From contig CM034298.1 in the NCBI GenBank assembly GCA_019925795.1, positions 52,974,365 to 53,038,364 on the forward strand: a stretch of 64,000 bases of DNA, read 5' to 3'. The DNA is from Dendrobium chrysotoxum. Its lineage: Eukaryota > Streptophyta > Magnoliopsida > Asparagales > Orchidaceae. Made by a program: the position numbers and the translations under genes. Numbering within the stretch: the first letter of the stretch is position 1; every line of letters begins with the position of its first letter. Shown piece by piece: positions 13,196 to 24,600 of the stretch. The notes under the pieces were generated by a model, which had not been told where the DNA came from, made no database searches, and saw only the letters and a program-made list of their open reading frames with translations.

Positions 13196-13602
13196 GAGTG
13201 TGTTGATTCTTATTTTTAAGAAAAAAAGTGATGCACAAGAGTGTGCGAATTATAGAGGAATAAAAAATGTGTCATACATTAAAACTATTGGAGAGAGTAA
13301 TTGAGCATAGGTTACTACGTGACATTAATGTTTCTCATAATCAATTTGGATTCATGTTGGGTAGGTCTACTATGGAAGCAATACATTTATTGAGAGGTTT
13401 GATGAAGAAGTATAGATAGAATAAGGAGGATCTACATATAATATTTTTTGATTTAGAGAAACATATGATAAAGTTTCAAGAGAAATGCTCGAGAGAGTTC
13501 TAGAAAAGAAAGGAGTTTATAATGCTTATATTCAAGTTGTTAAAGATATGTATGCAGGAGCTATTAGTTGTGTTCAAACACAAGGTGGTTTGACCAAGTA
13601 TT
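13195..13602 (+). mobile_element. RTE-type LINE copy 1, left part (reverse transcriptase relic)
   Basis: Broken frames match the reverse transcriptase of plant RTE-type non-LTR elements: ANYRGIK near 13245, a Y-D-K-V-S/P region at about 13455-13480, then LERVLEKKGV. It is truncated at the 5' end and carries stops. It is cut at 13602 by the chromovirus and resumes at 19408. The intact join is seen in the LINE copy at 31150-31200. Confidence 0.75.
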
Positions 13603-14120
13603 TGTTACGCAGACGCCAGCCCAGGAGGGGCCGGCTGGACCGGTCCTGGTCTACTCCAGGCGCCGAAACAAAGCAGGGGGGGGGGGGGGGGGGGGGGCGA
13701 AAAGGTGGGCCCCACTTGGGGCTGATTTGCTTATGTGGTAGCGAAAATTTTGAATGCAAAGGGCTGTTTAGGTATTTTGTAGTAATCCTTTATTGTTAAT
13801 TAGGGGGATTAGGAGGGAGAGAGGGATATCTTGAATTTGAATGTATTTTTGAGATCTAGGGTTTCTTGCTTGGGCTATTGGCGTTGCCGGAGATTAGGAG
13901 AGTTGTTCTTCTTCTCGAATTGAAGAACATTGTATCTTTCTTTTGTTTTATGCTTCTACTAGTGAAATACAAGTGTTTGCTTTGAGCTTCCACCAATTTT
14001 CTACTGTTTTCCTGCTGTAAACAGCAGATTTGGGCTGTTTTCCTTCTGTGAACAGCAGTTTTCTCGCTGTTTTCCCCTCCCGGATCGATAGGAATACTTG
14101 AATCCAAGTATTTCCTATCA
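13603..14120 (+). repeat. 5' LTR of the chromovirus
   Basis: It begins TGTTACGCAGACGCC and ends TTTCCTATCA. It contains a run of 22 G (13676-13697) against 8 in the 3' LTR, and 11 bp absent from the 3' LTR near 14062. Confidence 0.93.
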
Positions 14121-14123
14121 AAT

Positions 14124-14135
14124 TGGTATCAGAGC
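14124..14135 (+). other. Primer-binding site of the chromovirus
   Basis: TGGTATCAGAGC lies 3 bases after the LTR and is complementary to the 3' end of plant initiator Met-tRNA. Confidence 0.9.
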
Positions 14136-14230
14136 ATCGTCGTGGGACCTTTGGTGGCTGAAAAACAGAAATTTCAGCGGGTTTTGTGGGGCTTTCGAAG
14201 GAAGTTTTCCGGTTTTTCGTGGAAGGAAAG

Positions 14231-15414
14231 ATGGCCGGAAAGACGGTGGAAGTTTTGGAAGGCGAGTTCGGACAACTGAAATCAGATTTGGAGGGAAAGT
14301 TCCTTGAAATCTCCACCAACAATGAAAGGTTGGAAGGGAGGTTTTCTGCTATGGAGGAGATGATGAAGAAACTGCTTGAAATGAAGACCAATCCGACGAC
14401 ATCGGAAGTAAGAGAGACCTCCGACGGCCATGGCATAGGAGGAAATCTGAACCCGTCCCGGGGGAGGAGAATGCCGGAGGTGGAGATCCTGGAAGGGGAG
14501 AACGACATGCCTCCTCTAGAACCGCTCTCTAGAGAGGAGATGAGCATGGGATATGACAAAAGGGGTGCTGATTTTGGTGGGAGAAGGGAGGAATTTCATC
14601 GCCGAGGTGCTGATTTTGAAGGAAGAAGGGAGGAATTCCACCGCCGAGGCACTGATTTTGAAGGTAGAAGGGAGGACTACGATGAGGGGTTCGGGTATAA
14701 TCGCCAGAGGGATGATCGGGACACTTGGGGAGCACCTCCTCCTTGAGGATTGGGAGGATACGGGGGATACCGAGGATATGGAGGAGATCCCAAGGTGAGA
14801 AAACTGAAGATGCCCATCTTTGAGGGAGAGGATGGCCATGGATGGATATACAAGGTGGAATGGTACTTTGCCGTCAACGGGTTGACAGAGGAGGAGAAGT
14901 TGACGGCGGTAGGTCTGTGTTTGGAGGGAAAGGCGCTGGCATGGTATCAATGACGGGACAGGAGGGAGCTTATCTGGAACTGGAGAGAGTTCAAAGAATG
15001 CTTACTAGAGCGTTTCCGAGCCGATGGGGGAGGAGACTTCTATGAGCAATCTTTGCCCTGACTCAGGAGGGGACCGTGGCGGATTACCGCGACAGGTTCG
15101 AGTTTTTGGCCAGCCGGTTGGATCATATCTCGGAGTCAGCTTTGGAAGGGAACTTCATGAAAGGGCTGAAACCAGAGATACGATCAACAGTTAGAGTGTT
15201 GGAGCCGAAGAATTTAGGGAAAGCTATGGAACTGGCACAACTGGTGGAAGATCAGAAGAAGTCAGAAAGGGGAGCCCGAGAAAATTACTTGGGGGGATCG
15301 TACAGAATGACGACCATCTTCTTACCTTCCAAGGGGCCAACCCCAGAGAAGATGGGAGGAGGAGGAAATGGAGGACAATTCAAGAAGCTGACTGAAAAGG
15401 AGCTATAGGAGAAG
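14231..15414 (+). pseudogene. Chromovirus gag, inactivated
   Basis: The frame begins at ATG 14231 (MAGKTVEVLEGEF). It has a charged coiled-coil-like start and three near-identical units of about 18 residues (RRG-DFEGRREEF) at about 14555-14685, then the capsid-like region (FEGEDGHGWIYKVEWYF at about 14818). Stops lie at 14744, 14951 and 15406, and a one-base loss near 15050 shifts the frame. The protein would package the element RNA; no intact product is possible. Confidence 0.85.
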
Positions 15415-16191
15415 ATGGCAAAGGGGGTGTGCTTCCGATGTGATGAGAAGTACATGCTGGGCCATAGGTGCAAAGACTGGGCTCTTCAGGTTCTCCTCGT
15501 TTGTGAAGATGAGGAAGACGAAGAGGGAGGTGGGAGCAGGTCAGAAGAGGAGGAGGAGAAGTTGCACCTGGATGTGGCAGAAGTCTATCTGAACTCCGTA
15601 GTGGGATTCACTTCGAGTCACACTATGAAAGTTAAAGGGGTGATAGCTGGCCATGAAGTGGTAGTGTTGATAGATAGTGGGGCAACCCACAACTTTATTT
15701 CCACTCAAATTGTTGAGCTGCTTGGAATGGAGTTAGTGGATACAGGAGGTTATGGGGTGATGATGGGCACTGGAAAGGTAGAAATGGGTAGAGGAGTTTG
15801 TAGGGGAGTGGTGCTGACTATTCAGGGAATACAGGTGAGGGAGGATTTTCTTCCCTTAGAATTGGGGAGTTCAAATGTGATTTTGGGGATGAAGTGGCTG
15901 CAAACTTTGGGGGAGACCAAGGTGAACTGGGGAGAACTGCGGATGGAACTGGTAGTGGGGGGGGGGGGGAGGAGAATGGTGATACAGGGAGATGTCGGCC
16001 TGTCTAGGACGGGGGTGTCTCTCAAGTCCATGATCCGAACAATCCAGGAGGTTGGGGGTGGATACTTGGTGGAGCTGCAACGATTGGAGAAAGTCAGTGT
16101 GGGGGAAGAGGGAGACGTTCCTCTTGAAGTGCAACCGGTCATACAACAGTTCAGGGAGGTTTTTCAACCTCCACAGGGTTTGCCACCGTAG
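15415..16191 (+). pseudogene. Chromovirus zinc knuckle and aspartic protease region
   Basis: A CX2C...GHRC knuckle (15430-15471) is followed by an acidic linker and the protease motif DSGATHNFI at 15673. This 258-codon frame is open internally but ends at a stop (16189) just before reverse transcriptase. A run of 13 G at 15957-15969 is read as glycines. Confidence 0.85.
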
Positions 16192-16973
16192 AGGGAGCTG
16201 GAGCATGCCATCACTTTGAGGGAAGGGGAGACCCCGATCAGCGTCCGCCCTTACCGTTACCCTCAGATCCAAAAAGATGAGATTGAAAGGCTGATCCGGG
16301 AGATGCTGGAGGCTGGGATCATAAGACCAAGTGTAAGTCCTTTCTCTAGTCCAGTCCTCCTGGTCAAGAAGAAGGATAGGAGTTGGAGATTCTGTGTGGA
16401 TTACAAGGCTCTGAATAAGGGCACTGTACCAGACAAGTTCCCAATTCCAGTGATTGATGAACTATTGGATGAGCTATTTGGGGCAGTGGTATTTTCCAAG
16501 CTGGACTTAAAGTCCGGATACCACCAGATCAGATGTTCCCAAGACAGCATTATGAGTTTCTGGTAATGCCCTTTGGTTTGACTAACGCACCTGCTACTTT
16601 TCAATCTTTGATGAACAGGGTCTTCAAGCAGTACCTCAGGAAGTTCGTACTAGTATTCTTTGATGACATTTTGGTGTATAGCAAGACTGAAGGGGAGCAT
16701 TTGGAGCACTTGAAGGTGGTTTTGAGAGTGTTACAGGAACATCAGTTACAAGCCAACCTGAAGAAGTGCAACTTTGCCCAGGCCAGTGTAGAGTACTTGG
16801 GACACGTGGTCTCCCAAGAAGGAGTGGCAGCCGATCAGAGTAAAATAGAAGCAATGCAGAAGTGGTCGATGCCTAGGAACCTAAAGGAGTTAAGGGGGTT
16901 CTTGGGGTTAACTGGGTACTACAGGAGATTTGTGAATGGATACAGTGCTATTTCTTGGCCTTTGACTGAGTAA
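16192..16973 (+). pseudogene. Chromovirus reverse transcriptase, broken
   Basis: The N-terminal half is in one frame (IIRPSVSPFSSPVLLVKKKD; KLDLKSGYHQIR). The second half is in another (YEFLVMPFGLTNAPATFQ; catalytic FFDDIL at 16656). The join near 16535-16545 lacks roughly ten residues that the family normally has, so a deletion caused the shift. A stop lies at 16971. Confidence 0.88.
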
Positions 16974-17696
16974 CTGAAGAAGGATGGATTTTCTTGGGGA
17001 GAGGCAGCAACACAAGCTTTTGAGAGGCTGAAGGAAGCCATGACGACAGTCCCAGTGTTAGCTCTTCCAGATTTTAGCCAGGTCTTTGTAATGGAAACTG
17101 ATGCGTCGGGATATGGGCTGGGGGCAGTGTTAATGCAGAACCACATGCCAATTGCATACTTCAGTCAAGTGCTGTCAGCCAGGGCTAGATTGAAGTCAGT
17201 ATATGAGAGGGAGCTAATGGCCATTGTCTTGGCTATTCAGAAGTGGCGGCCTTATCTGTTGGGAAGGCATTTTATTGTAAGGACTGATCAGAGAAGCTTA
17301 AAATATCTGCTAGAGCAAAGGATGGTTACCGAGGAGCATCAGAGGTGGTTATCCAAATTACTAGGCTATGATTTTGAGATCCAATACAAGCCTGGTTTGG
17401 AGAATAAAGCATCCGATGCCTTATCCAGACGTGTTGGGGAGCTTCAGGAATTAGCCGTGTCAATTCCATTGATGGTAGATTGGGGGGCCATCAAGGAAGA
17501 AAGTAAACTGAGTGAAGAGTTGAGAAAGATCAGGGAGGATCTGGGGAAGGACAAGAGTAATCATCCGGGCTACTGCATTGAGGGGGGGAGACTATTGTAT
17601 CATGAGAGGTTTGTGATGCCACGGACTTCCATACACATTCCCCACTTGTTGCAGGAGTTTCATGGCAGCGCAGTTGGAGGTCATTCAGGAGTTTAG
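16974..17696 (+). pseudogene. Chromovirus RNase H domain
   Basis: It has ETDASGYGLGAVLMQ (Asp at 17100), YERELMAIVLAI, RTDQRSLKYLL and NKASDALSRR, which is the usual motif order. The frame continues from reverse transcriptase past the stop at 16971 and reaches a stop at 17694, within the start of integrase (GGHSGV). Confidence 0.88.
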
Positions 17697-18581
17697 AAGA
17701 CATACAGGAGGCTAGCATCCGAGCTCTACTGGAAGGGGATGCATAAAGATGTTGAGGAGATGGTGGCAAGGTGTGAAGTGTGCCAGAGAAATAAGTACAT
17801 GGCCATGGCTCCGGGAGGACTACTACAACCATTGACACTTCCATACAGAGTTTGGGAGGAAGTGTCCATGGACTTCATTGATGGCTTACCAAGATCGGAG
17901 GTGTTCACAGTCATCATGGTGGTGGTTGACAGACTTAGTAAGTATGCGCATTTCATCCTCTTAAGACATCCATACACCGCAGTGTTAGTAGCTGCAGCTT
18001 TTATCAGGGAGGTGGTGAGACTACATGGGGTTCTTGAAGCGATTGTGTCTGATAGAGACAAAGTGTTCCTCAGCCAGTTCTGGAGGGAGCTGTTCAGGAT
18101 GCAGGGCACGGTTTTAAAGAGAAGTACCGCCTATCACCCACAGACAGACGGACAAACGAAGGTGGTAAACTGAAGTTTGGAGACCTATTTGAGGTGTTTT
18201 GTTTCTGAAACCCCACAGATGTGGGCAAAATGGCTGCCTTGGGTTAAGTATTGGTACAATACCTTGTACCATTCCGCCTCACAGATGACCCCGTTCAAAG
18301 TACCATATGGAAGGGACCCTCCACATCTAGTGCACTACGGGAGAGGTAGTACACCAGTATCGTCAGTAGAGCAGTACCTAGAGGAAAGGGACAAGATGCT
18401 GGAAGAATTGAAGAAACATCTGATGAGGGCACAACAGATCATGAAGAGGCAGGCAGACTCACACAGGAGAGACATGCAGTTTGAAGTGGGGGAGAAGGTG
18501 TTCCTGAAACTACGACCCTACAGGCAGAGGATAGTGGCTAGAAGGAGGAATGAGAAATTGGCACAACTTTGGCCCCTATGA
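17697..18581 (+). pseudogene. Chromovirus integrase with altered catalytic residue
   Basis: The zinc-binding CEVCQRNK and the core Asp residues in MDFIDGLP (17871) and SDRDKVF (18051) are present. At the third catalytic position, 36 residues after the second Asp, the codon is AAG (Lys, 18159-18161) where the family has Glu. A stop follows at 18174, and a frameshift near 18570 precedes the chromodomain. Confidence 0.88.
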
Positions 18582-18917
18582 AGTGTTGGATAGGATTGGA
18601 GCAGTGGCATATAGATTAAAGTTACCCCCCTAAGCCACTATACATCCAATATTCCATGTGTCTCAGCTAAGAAGAGCAATAGGGGAGCATGCAGCAAGTG
18701 CAGAACTACCAGCCACTATGACGGAAGATTTAGAGGTGGTTTTAGAACCACTAGAGCTTGCAGGAGTCCGACCAGATAAAGTGGGCAACAAAGAAGTGCT
18801 GATCAAATGGAGAGGCCTCCCTAATTTCGATGCTACTTGGGAGCCGTTTGAAAGAGTGAAAGATCAATTCCCCTCTTTCCACCTTGAGGACAAGGTGAGT
18901 TTTTGGGAGGGGAGTAA
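18582..18917 (+). pseudogene. Chromovirus integrase C-terminus with chromodomain
   Basis: Family motifs GPYEVL and IHPIFHVSQLRR (stop at 18631) lead into a chromodomain with VLIKWRGLPNFDATWEP. Such domains direct integration toward marked heterochromatin. The frame runs into the 3' LTR. Confidence 0.85.
18900..18917 (+). other. Polypurine tract of the chromovirus
   Basis: TTTTTGGGAGGGGAGTAA abuts the 3' LTR and would prime plus-strand DNA synthesis. Confidence 0.85.
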
Positions 18918-19407
18918 TGTTACGCAGACGCCGGCCTAGGAGGGGCCAGCTGGACCGGTCCTGGTCTACTCCAGGCGCCGAAACAAAGCAGGGGGGGGAC
19001 AAGGTGGGCCCCACTTGGGGTTGATTTGCTTATGTGGGAGGGAAAATTTTGAATGCAAAGGGCTGTTTAGGTATTTTGTAGTAATCCTTTATTGTTAATT
19101 AGGGGGATTAGGAGGGAGAGAGGGATATCTTGAATTTGAATGTATTTTTGAGATCTAGGGTTTCTTGCTTGGGCTCTTGGCGTTGCCGGAGATTAGGAGA
19201 GTTGTTCTTCCTCTCGAATTGAAGAACATTGTATCTTCCTTTTGTTTATGCTTTTACCAGTGAAATACAAGTGTTTGCTTTGAGTTTCCACCAATTTTCT
19301 ACTGTTTTCCTACTGTAAATAGCAGATTTGGGCTGTTTTCCTGCTGTGAACAGCAGTTTTCCCCTCCCGGATCGATAGGAATACTTGAATCCAAGTATTT
19401 CCTATCA
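18918..19407 (+). repeat. 3' LTR of the chromovirus
   Basis: Nearly identical to 13603-14120, with a shorter G run, an 11-bp loss and scattered substitutions. It ends CCTATCA and is followed by the GTATT duplication. Confidence 0.93.
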
Positions 19408-20700
19408 GTATTTTCCTATTTTGGTTGGATTACATCAAGGGTCAGCTTTAAGCTTATTTTTTTTGCTTTAGTCATGGAGTTCTTACTAGATATTTGCAAG
19501 AGGATGTACCCTTGTGTTTTTGTTGATGATATTATTCTTGTTGTAAGACTAGAGAGTGTCGAAGGAAAACTTGAATTATGGAGGTCAACCTTAGAGTCTA
19601 AAGATTTTCGTTTGAATAGATCTAAAACCGAATACATGGAGTGTAATTTTAATAGTAATAGATAGGGGTGTCAAAATTGGTTAACGGATCGGGTTCTGAC
19701 CTGACCCGAATTCGATCAACCCGAACCGCTAGCAACCCGAACCCGACTTGATTATCCGTTTTAATTAAAAAAATATTTTTATTAACATGTTAACGATAGA
19801 TTTTAGGTTAATTGATAAAAAATAAGAAGATTATACAAACAAATAAAAGAATTTTAGGAAAAAAGTATTAAAAGGGATATTTTCTGGTAGAAATTGTGCT
19901 AGTTGTTCAACTCGAACCCGACCCATTTAGTAAATTGGTTGGAATGCATAACTCGAACCCAACCCGTTTATTAGACGGGTCAACTTGAACCTTGGTTTTT
20001 TGGGTAGGGTTGGCTAGTGGGTCATTTATTGACACCCCTAGTAATAGATCTAGTGGGGGGATTGTGACTTTGGGCGATCAAGCCATTAAAATGAGTACAC
20101 ATTTTAGATATCTTGGGTCTATAGTTCAAAGTGATGGTGAAATTGATGGAGATATTATTAGTAGAAATCAAGTTGGATGGTTGAAGTGGAGGAATGCATT
20201 GGATTTATTATGTGATAGAAAAGAATCCCCCAAATTTAAGAGAAAATTTTATAAGATGGTGGTGAGACTTGCAATGCTTTATGGCGCAGAATGTTGTCCA
20301 TTAAAAGTGAAGCATAAAATTAAGTATTGCGGAGATGAGGATGCTCAGGTGGATGAGTGGTTTTACTCTTAGAGACAGAATGCGAAACGAGTATATTCGT
20401 GAGAAGGTTGGATTAGCTCCAGTGGTGAATAAGAATAGAGAGAGTCACCTTGGATGGTTTGATTACATAAAACGGGAGCCTTCCGATGACCAGGTTAAGA
20501 GAGTAGATGTATTAGATCTAGTCTATATTAAGAAAGGCAGAGGTAGACCTAAAAAGACTTATTTAGAAAGTATTATAAATGATATTTTTTTATTAGATTT
20601 AATTGAGAATTTGACTCTTAATAGGACACAATGGAGAAAAAAGATTCATGTAGTTGACCCCATGTGGTGGGATAAAGGCTTGATGTTGTTGTTGTTGTAG
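19408..20700 (+). mobile_element. RTE-type LINE copy 1, right part
   Basis: The LINE resumes after the chromovirus. Frames match the reverse transcriptase C-terminus (GKLELWRSTLESK-like; RSKTEYMECNF) and the downstream domain (YLGSIVQSDGEID; MLYGAECCPLK; GRGRPKKT). It ends in a GTT microsatellite tail (20682-20700), typical of RTE elements. A Mutator-like element interrupts it at 19664-20040. Stops and shifts make it non-functional. Confidence 0.8.
19664..20040. mobile_element. Mutator-like non-autonomous element 1 (377 bp)
   Basis: The termini AGGGGTGTCAA and TTGACACCCCTA are inverted. The 9-bp GTAATAGAT lies on both sides (19655-19663, 20041-20049), and its removal restores the LINE sequence. 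The interior near both ends is rich in GACCCGAACCCG-like repeats. A 9-bp duplication fits Mutator-like elements; there is no coding capacity. Confidence 0.85.
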
Positions 20701-21324
20701 TTTTTTAATGGGGGAGCTTCATGCACCTGGTACACCTAGTCCAAGAAGGAAACAATGGAAGATCAACTTTCAAAAACATGTCTGTGCAGCTGGTGAAAGT
20801 TTGGTTAGTTGGTCTGATATTGTTATTTTTAAACTGTTCCTAGGAACATAAAATAATATTTTTTGTTCGTAGATATTGTAACGAGAAAAAAAAAAGCAAA
20901 GTGGACCTTTTTGAAACCATTATTAGCTGAAGTTTAATTATTTTCTTCGAAGGAAATTTATACCTTTCATGCATCTTTTAATCTTATGAAAATATTCTTA
21001 AATATTTCGTTATTTCATATTTTGCCAGAAGCTAGCACGTAATGATGCATAATTTGTCTTTTAAGTAAGTAGTTACATTGTGCGGATTTAACTCTATTTT
21101 TATTGACCAGTGATTTCACCAAAGCGAGTCCTTATTTTATCATTTTTATTATGATTTTCATAGTTAAAATAGTTTTTTTCCTTTGGAGGTTCTGCCATCT
21201 TAAAAGCATTGTCTTTGGTCAGTCTACTCAACTTTTTCTCTGTGTTTCTTCTTGTATTTTTAACGTACATATCAACCATAAGGTATGTTTCTCTCAATTG
21301 CATGTTTGTCGTGCTTTCCTGCAG
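20700..21324 (+). other. End of the presumed 5'-UTR intron
   Basis: At 20711-20735 a fragment resembling an Au SINE 3' end (GGGAGCTTCATGCACCTGG) follows the LINE tail. The rest is T-rich intron DNA ending in the acceptor CTGCAG at 21319-21324. Confidence 0.5.
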
Positions 21325-21694
21325 GTATCTTTTGAAGTATGGCTCTCAGGAAGCACAAAGCTTCTGGTGATCCATCATCTGCTGCCTTGGCACCTCTGAA
21401 TTTCGTAAGAAAGGTGACTGAAAAGGGGAATTCTGTTGAGGCAGATATGAAATCATGTGTTGCTGTGGAATCTGATGTAGATATAGACCTAAGGGAAGTG
21501 TATTTCTTAATCATGCATTTTCTATCAGCAAGTCCATGCAAGAGGACTTATGGGCAGTTTTGGAATGAGCTTTTGGAGCATCAACTTCTCCCACGAAGAT
21601 ACCATGCTTGGTATTCTAGGAACGGTGTACGAAGCGGGGATGAAGATGATGATGGCAAGTCACTTCCGTTAAGCTACATGAACTTGGTTGAGAG
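21325..21694 (+). CDS. Exon 1 (14-bp 5' UTR plus residues 1-119)
   Basis: The exon follows acceptor CTGCAG at 21319-21324; the ATG is at 21339. It encodes a basic and acidic N-terminus and then the conserved block that includes LREVYFLIMHFL and RRYHAWYSRNG. It ends in phase 2 within an Arg codon, at donor GTATGC (21695). Confidence 0.92.
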
Positions 21695-24600
21695 GTATGC
21701 CCTTGAAGGACCATCTTTGCTGGTTAACATGTTTTTTAATTTTTATGATGCCTAACAAATGCGAAACCCCATATTTGCTCCATTTTTATGTTTTCATTTC
21801 CTTGCTGTTTGGAATTCACTATGCTTTTGTCTGGCTAGAGCTAGCCTTGTTGTTCATTTGTAAAAATAAAATCAGTATACCAGACTGTATCTCCTTGTAT
21901 AGTACATGAATAGTCTTGAGGTTTTATGCTTTTTTTATCCTATTACTTTACTGGATGTAGAGATGCTATGGTATTCTGGGTCTTTTTCTCGCCATACTAT
22001 ACTACTGCGTTTAGTTAGGTTTGGATTGTCTATTATAATATTGAAAACAATTGTTTTAATTCTATTATCAAAATATCATTCCTGCTTCTGGTAACTTTAT
22101 ATCGTTGAAAGAATGGATGTTAGTTATGCAACATTGCAGCTGAATGCACTTAGCGGCCAGGTCCAGACAAGTGGATGTCAAGTTGACAATATTTTGTTAA
22201 ATTATTTCTCATCCGTTTGGAACTTTCTGCAATTTCTGTTTTAGCAAGCCGCATCTCTAATAACTGATTTTGGTTTACAAAGCATGCTGGCAGTCCTTTT
22301 AATAAAGGAAATTTGAACAAATCATTAATAAAAATTATTGGGGCTTATTCTACTTTGCTTATTTGCTCATTCATATCTGGCCTTTTATCTTTTCTATGGC
22401 ATGTGAAATATTGTTGCTGTATATTAAGTTTTAGAAATGAGAAGAAGTATGGTGTGATGCATGCAATCTTGATCCAAATTAAAACTTCTGTTGAGAGGCT
22501 CACATATTCTCTTCCTAATACTTGGCCCATCTCCCAACAACCTCTTCCTACCCTGTAGTATCTATTCATTTGTCTCTTATCCATGTTGTAGAAGGTAAAT
22601 GCTAAACAATTATTATTCATTTCTTCTAAGCCAGCATAAAACACCAAATGATTATAGTAACACAAATGCAAAACTCAACAAAGGATCTCTTACAAAAATG
22701 AGCAGGTTATAGACTTTCACACACAAAAAAAAAAGCCAAAATTGGGCGGCCATGTGTCATTAATTTTGAATGAGCCCGGGCATATAAGATGCACAATTTT
22801 ACCCAACAAGAATGAAATAACTGACTTTAGCTAGGTCAAGTTGTTCAATTTGGTTCATGGTCAACTGCTGTGGAGAAAACAACTCTTTTGAAAGCTGCTG
22901 TAAAAATCAGCTTCCTTGCAAACAAATTTATTGACAGCAGTTAAAAAGTAGTGACCAAACATACAGTTGCTGTCTGAAAAACAAAGCAGTAAGAAAGTTA
23001 TCCTAAACGAAGCCTCAATTATATAAAAGTTGAGTTTGTTTATTTTCAGTTGAAAGATTTTTTGGTACTAATATTCACATATAGGTTCTTGTTTCTTATG
23101 TTTGGTTTATCAGGTTTGTGAGACCATTTTTTTCCTTATATGAATGAAAAAACCTCCAATGAAGCTTAAACTTTGATGGTATAAGCGGAGGCAAGCTGAT
23201 TTGAATACAAGATGTGTATTACTTCTTTGTGACAAATCAAAATTTGCCTAGACTTATACAACCCTACCCATTTTGGTGGTTAAGAAAGCTTGATATGAAT
23301 TTGCCAATTATTAGACTTATCCAACCCTACCCATTTTGGTGGTGAAGAAAGCTTGATATGGGAATAACACGTCCCATTGATTATAGAGGTGAATCTCTCT
23401 AAGCCAAAGCTTAGCAATGCATTAGGAATACTTTACAAAGTCTTCTAAGATTTTGATGATGAACAAAACTATCACTAACGATTTCAAGTACAACCAATCC
23501 CTTACAAATGATTGTAAATATGTAAGAGTAAAATGCCAAAACTAAATTAAGAGTTAAGTTGTTACACTAATAGCGCTTAAGAAGACTTGATGAGGATGAA
23601 CATTTTTTTCTATTTGAGTTGATACCTTTTATGTTCAATTGCTTCAATTAGTTTTTGATTGAAAATGTGAGTGGAATGATCAATCTTCAAGCTATGGAGA
23701 TTAAGGGGTATATCTAAGAGTAAGTAGGAGATCAAGAGCTACTCAAAAGATTATTACCAACTGGCTATTTTTGGCTTAAACCGATTTCTCAAAAAGCTAA
23801 AATATCTAGCCATTACCTTCCAATTCTAATAGTTTTTAGACCATAAACTATTTTATTTTTTGCCTATAAATAAACTAGTATATTTGATGAACAACATGAT
23901 ACTTGTTCATATAAAATTTGTTTATGCTCATTTATTTAAATAATTGAACAACCTTGAAAAAAATTTAAAAGCCTGAAATATAAATAAACAAGCTTGAATA
24001 ATGAAGCGCTCGTTATTTTTTATTTATGAGCATGGTCATTTGTTATTTTGCAAGTAACTCTTAAAGAGTTTGATAAAATGCTCATTTAATAATGACTTTA
24101 TTTCTTATTTGATCATATATATATATTATGGTTTTATGACAATTTTATTATATCTTATCTACTTTAAAAATTATGTGTATTGTTAAAGATATAGTTGTAA
24201 CAAAAATATTTGATATATAGATTAAAATCATCTATTTGTAAAGATTTGAACTTCACCAAATAACATAAATAATACTTAGTGAATTATATCAACTTTGATT
24301 AAAACTTATAAATTCATTTATGCTTTACTAATTAGGCTATATATTTAAATTATTAGTTTTAATTATATAGTTAGGCTCTATTAAAGCTCGATTATGGCTC
24401 ATACCTAATAAAACAATTAGTAGAAAAGCTTGAACATAATGTTAAAATTCGGTTAATGTTCAACTCAGCTTGAACTTGACAGTAGAATAAATAAATGAGC
24501 TTGAACAATGCTCAGGTCGACTTTATTCATTTACAATCCTAATTTTTAGAGGATTTTTAAGTTCGTGGGAATCCATAAAGATCTCTATGAAAGCTCATAG

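Larger units (their letters stand above)
13603..19407 (+). mobile_element. Ty3/gypsy chromovirus (Reina-like), complete but inactivated
   Basis: The 5805-bp element starts with TG and ends with CA. It has LTRs of 518 and 490 bp, an initiator-Met tRNA primer site, a purine tract, and gag, zinc finger, protease, reverse transcriptase, RNase H, integrase and chromodomain in Ty3/gypsy order. The target duplication GTATT (13598-13602 and 19408-19412) is exact. The LTRs differ at roughly 15-20 sites plus indels by eye, so insertion is fairly recent on an evolutionary scale. Coding regions carry at least seven stops and three frameshifts. It sits inside a LINE in the presumed 5'-UTR intron, in the same orientation as the gene. 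The Reina clade is inferred from size and chromodomain, not from a tree. Confidence 0.93.

Noticed and set aside
13948..14559. 203-codon minus-strand frame
   Set aside because: It crosses the 5' LTR, primer site and gag antisense; it is a shadow of the chromovirus.
14516..17844. Several minus-strand frames of 60-144 codons
   Set aside because: They lie antisense to recognisable gag-pol domains and have no motifs of their own.
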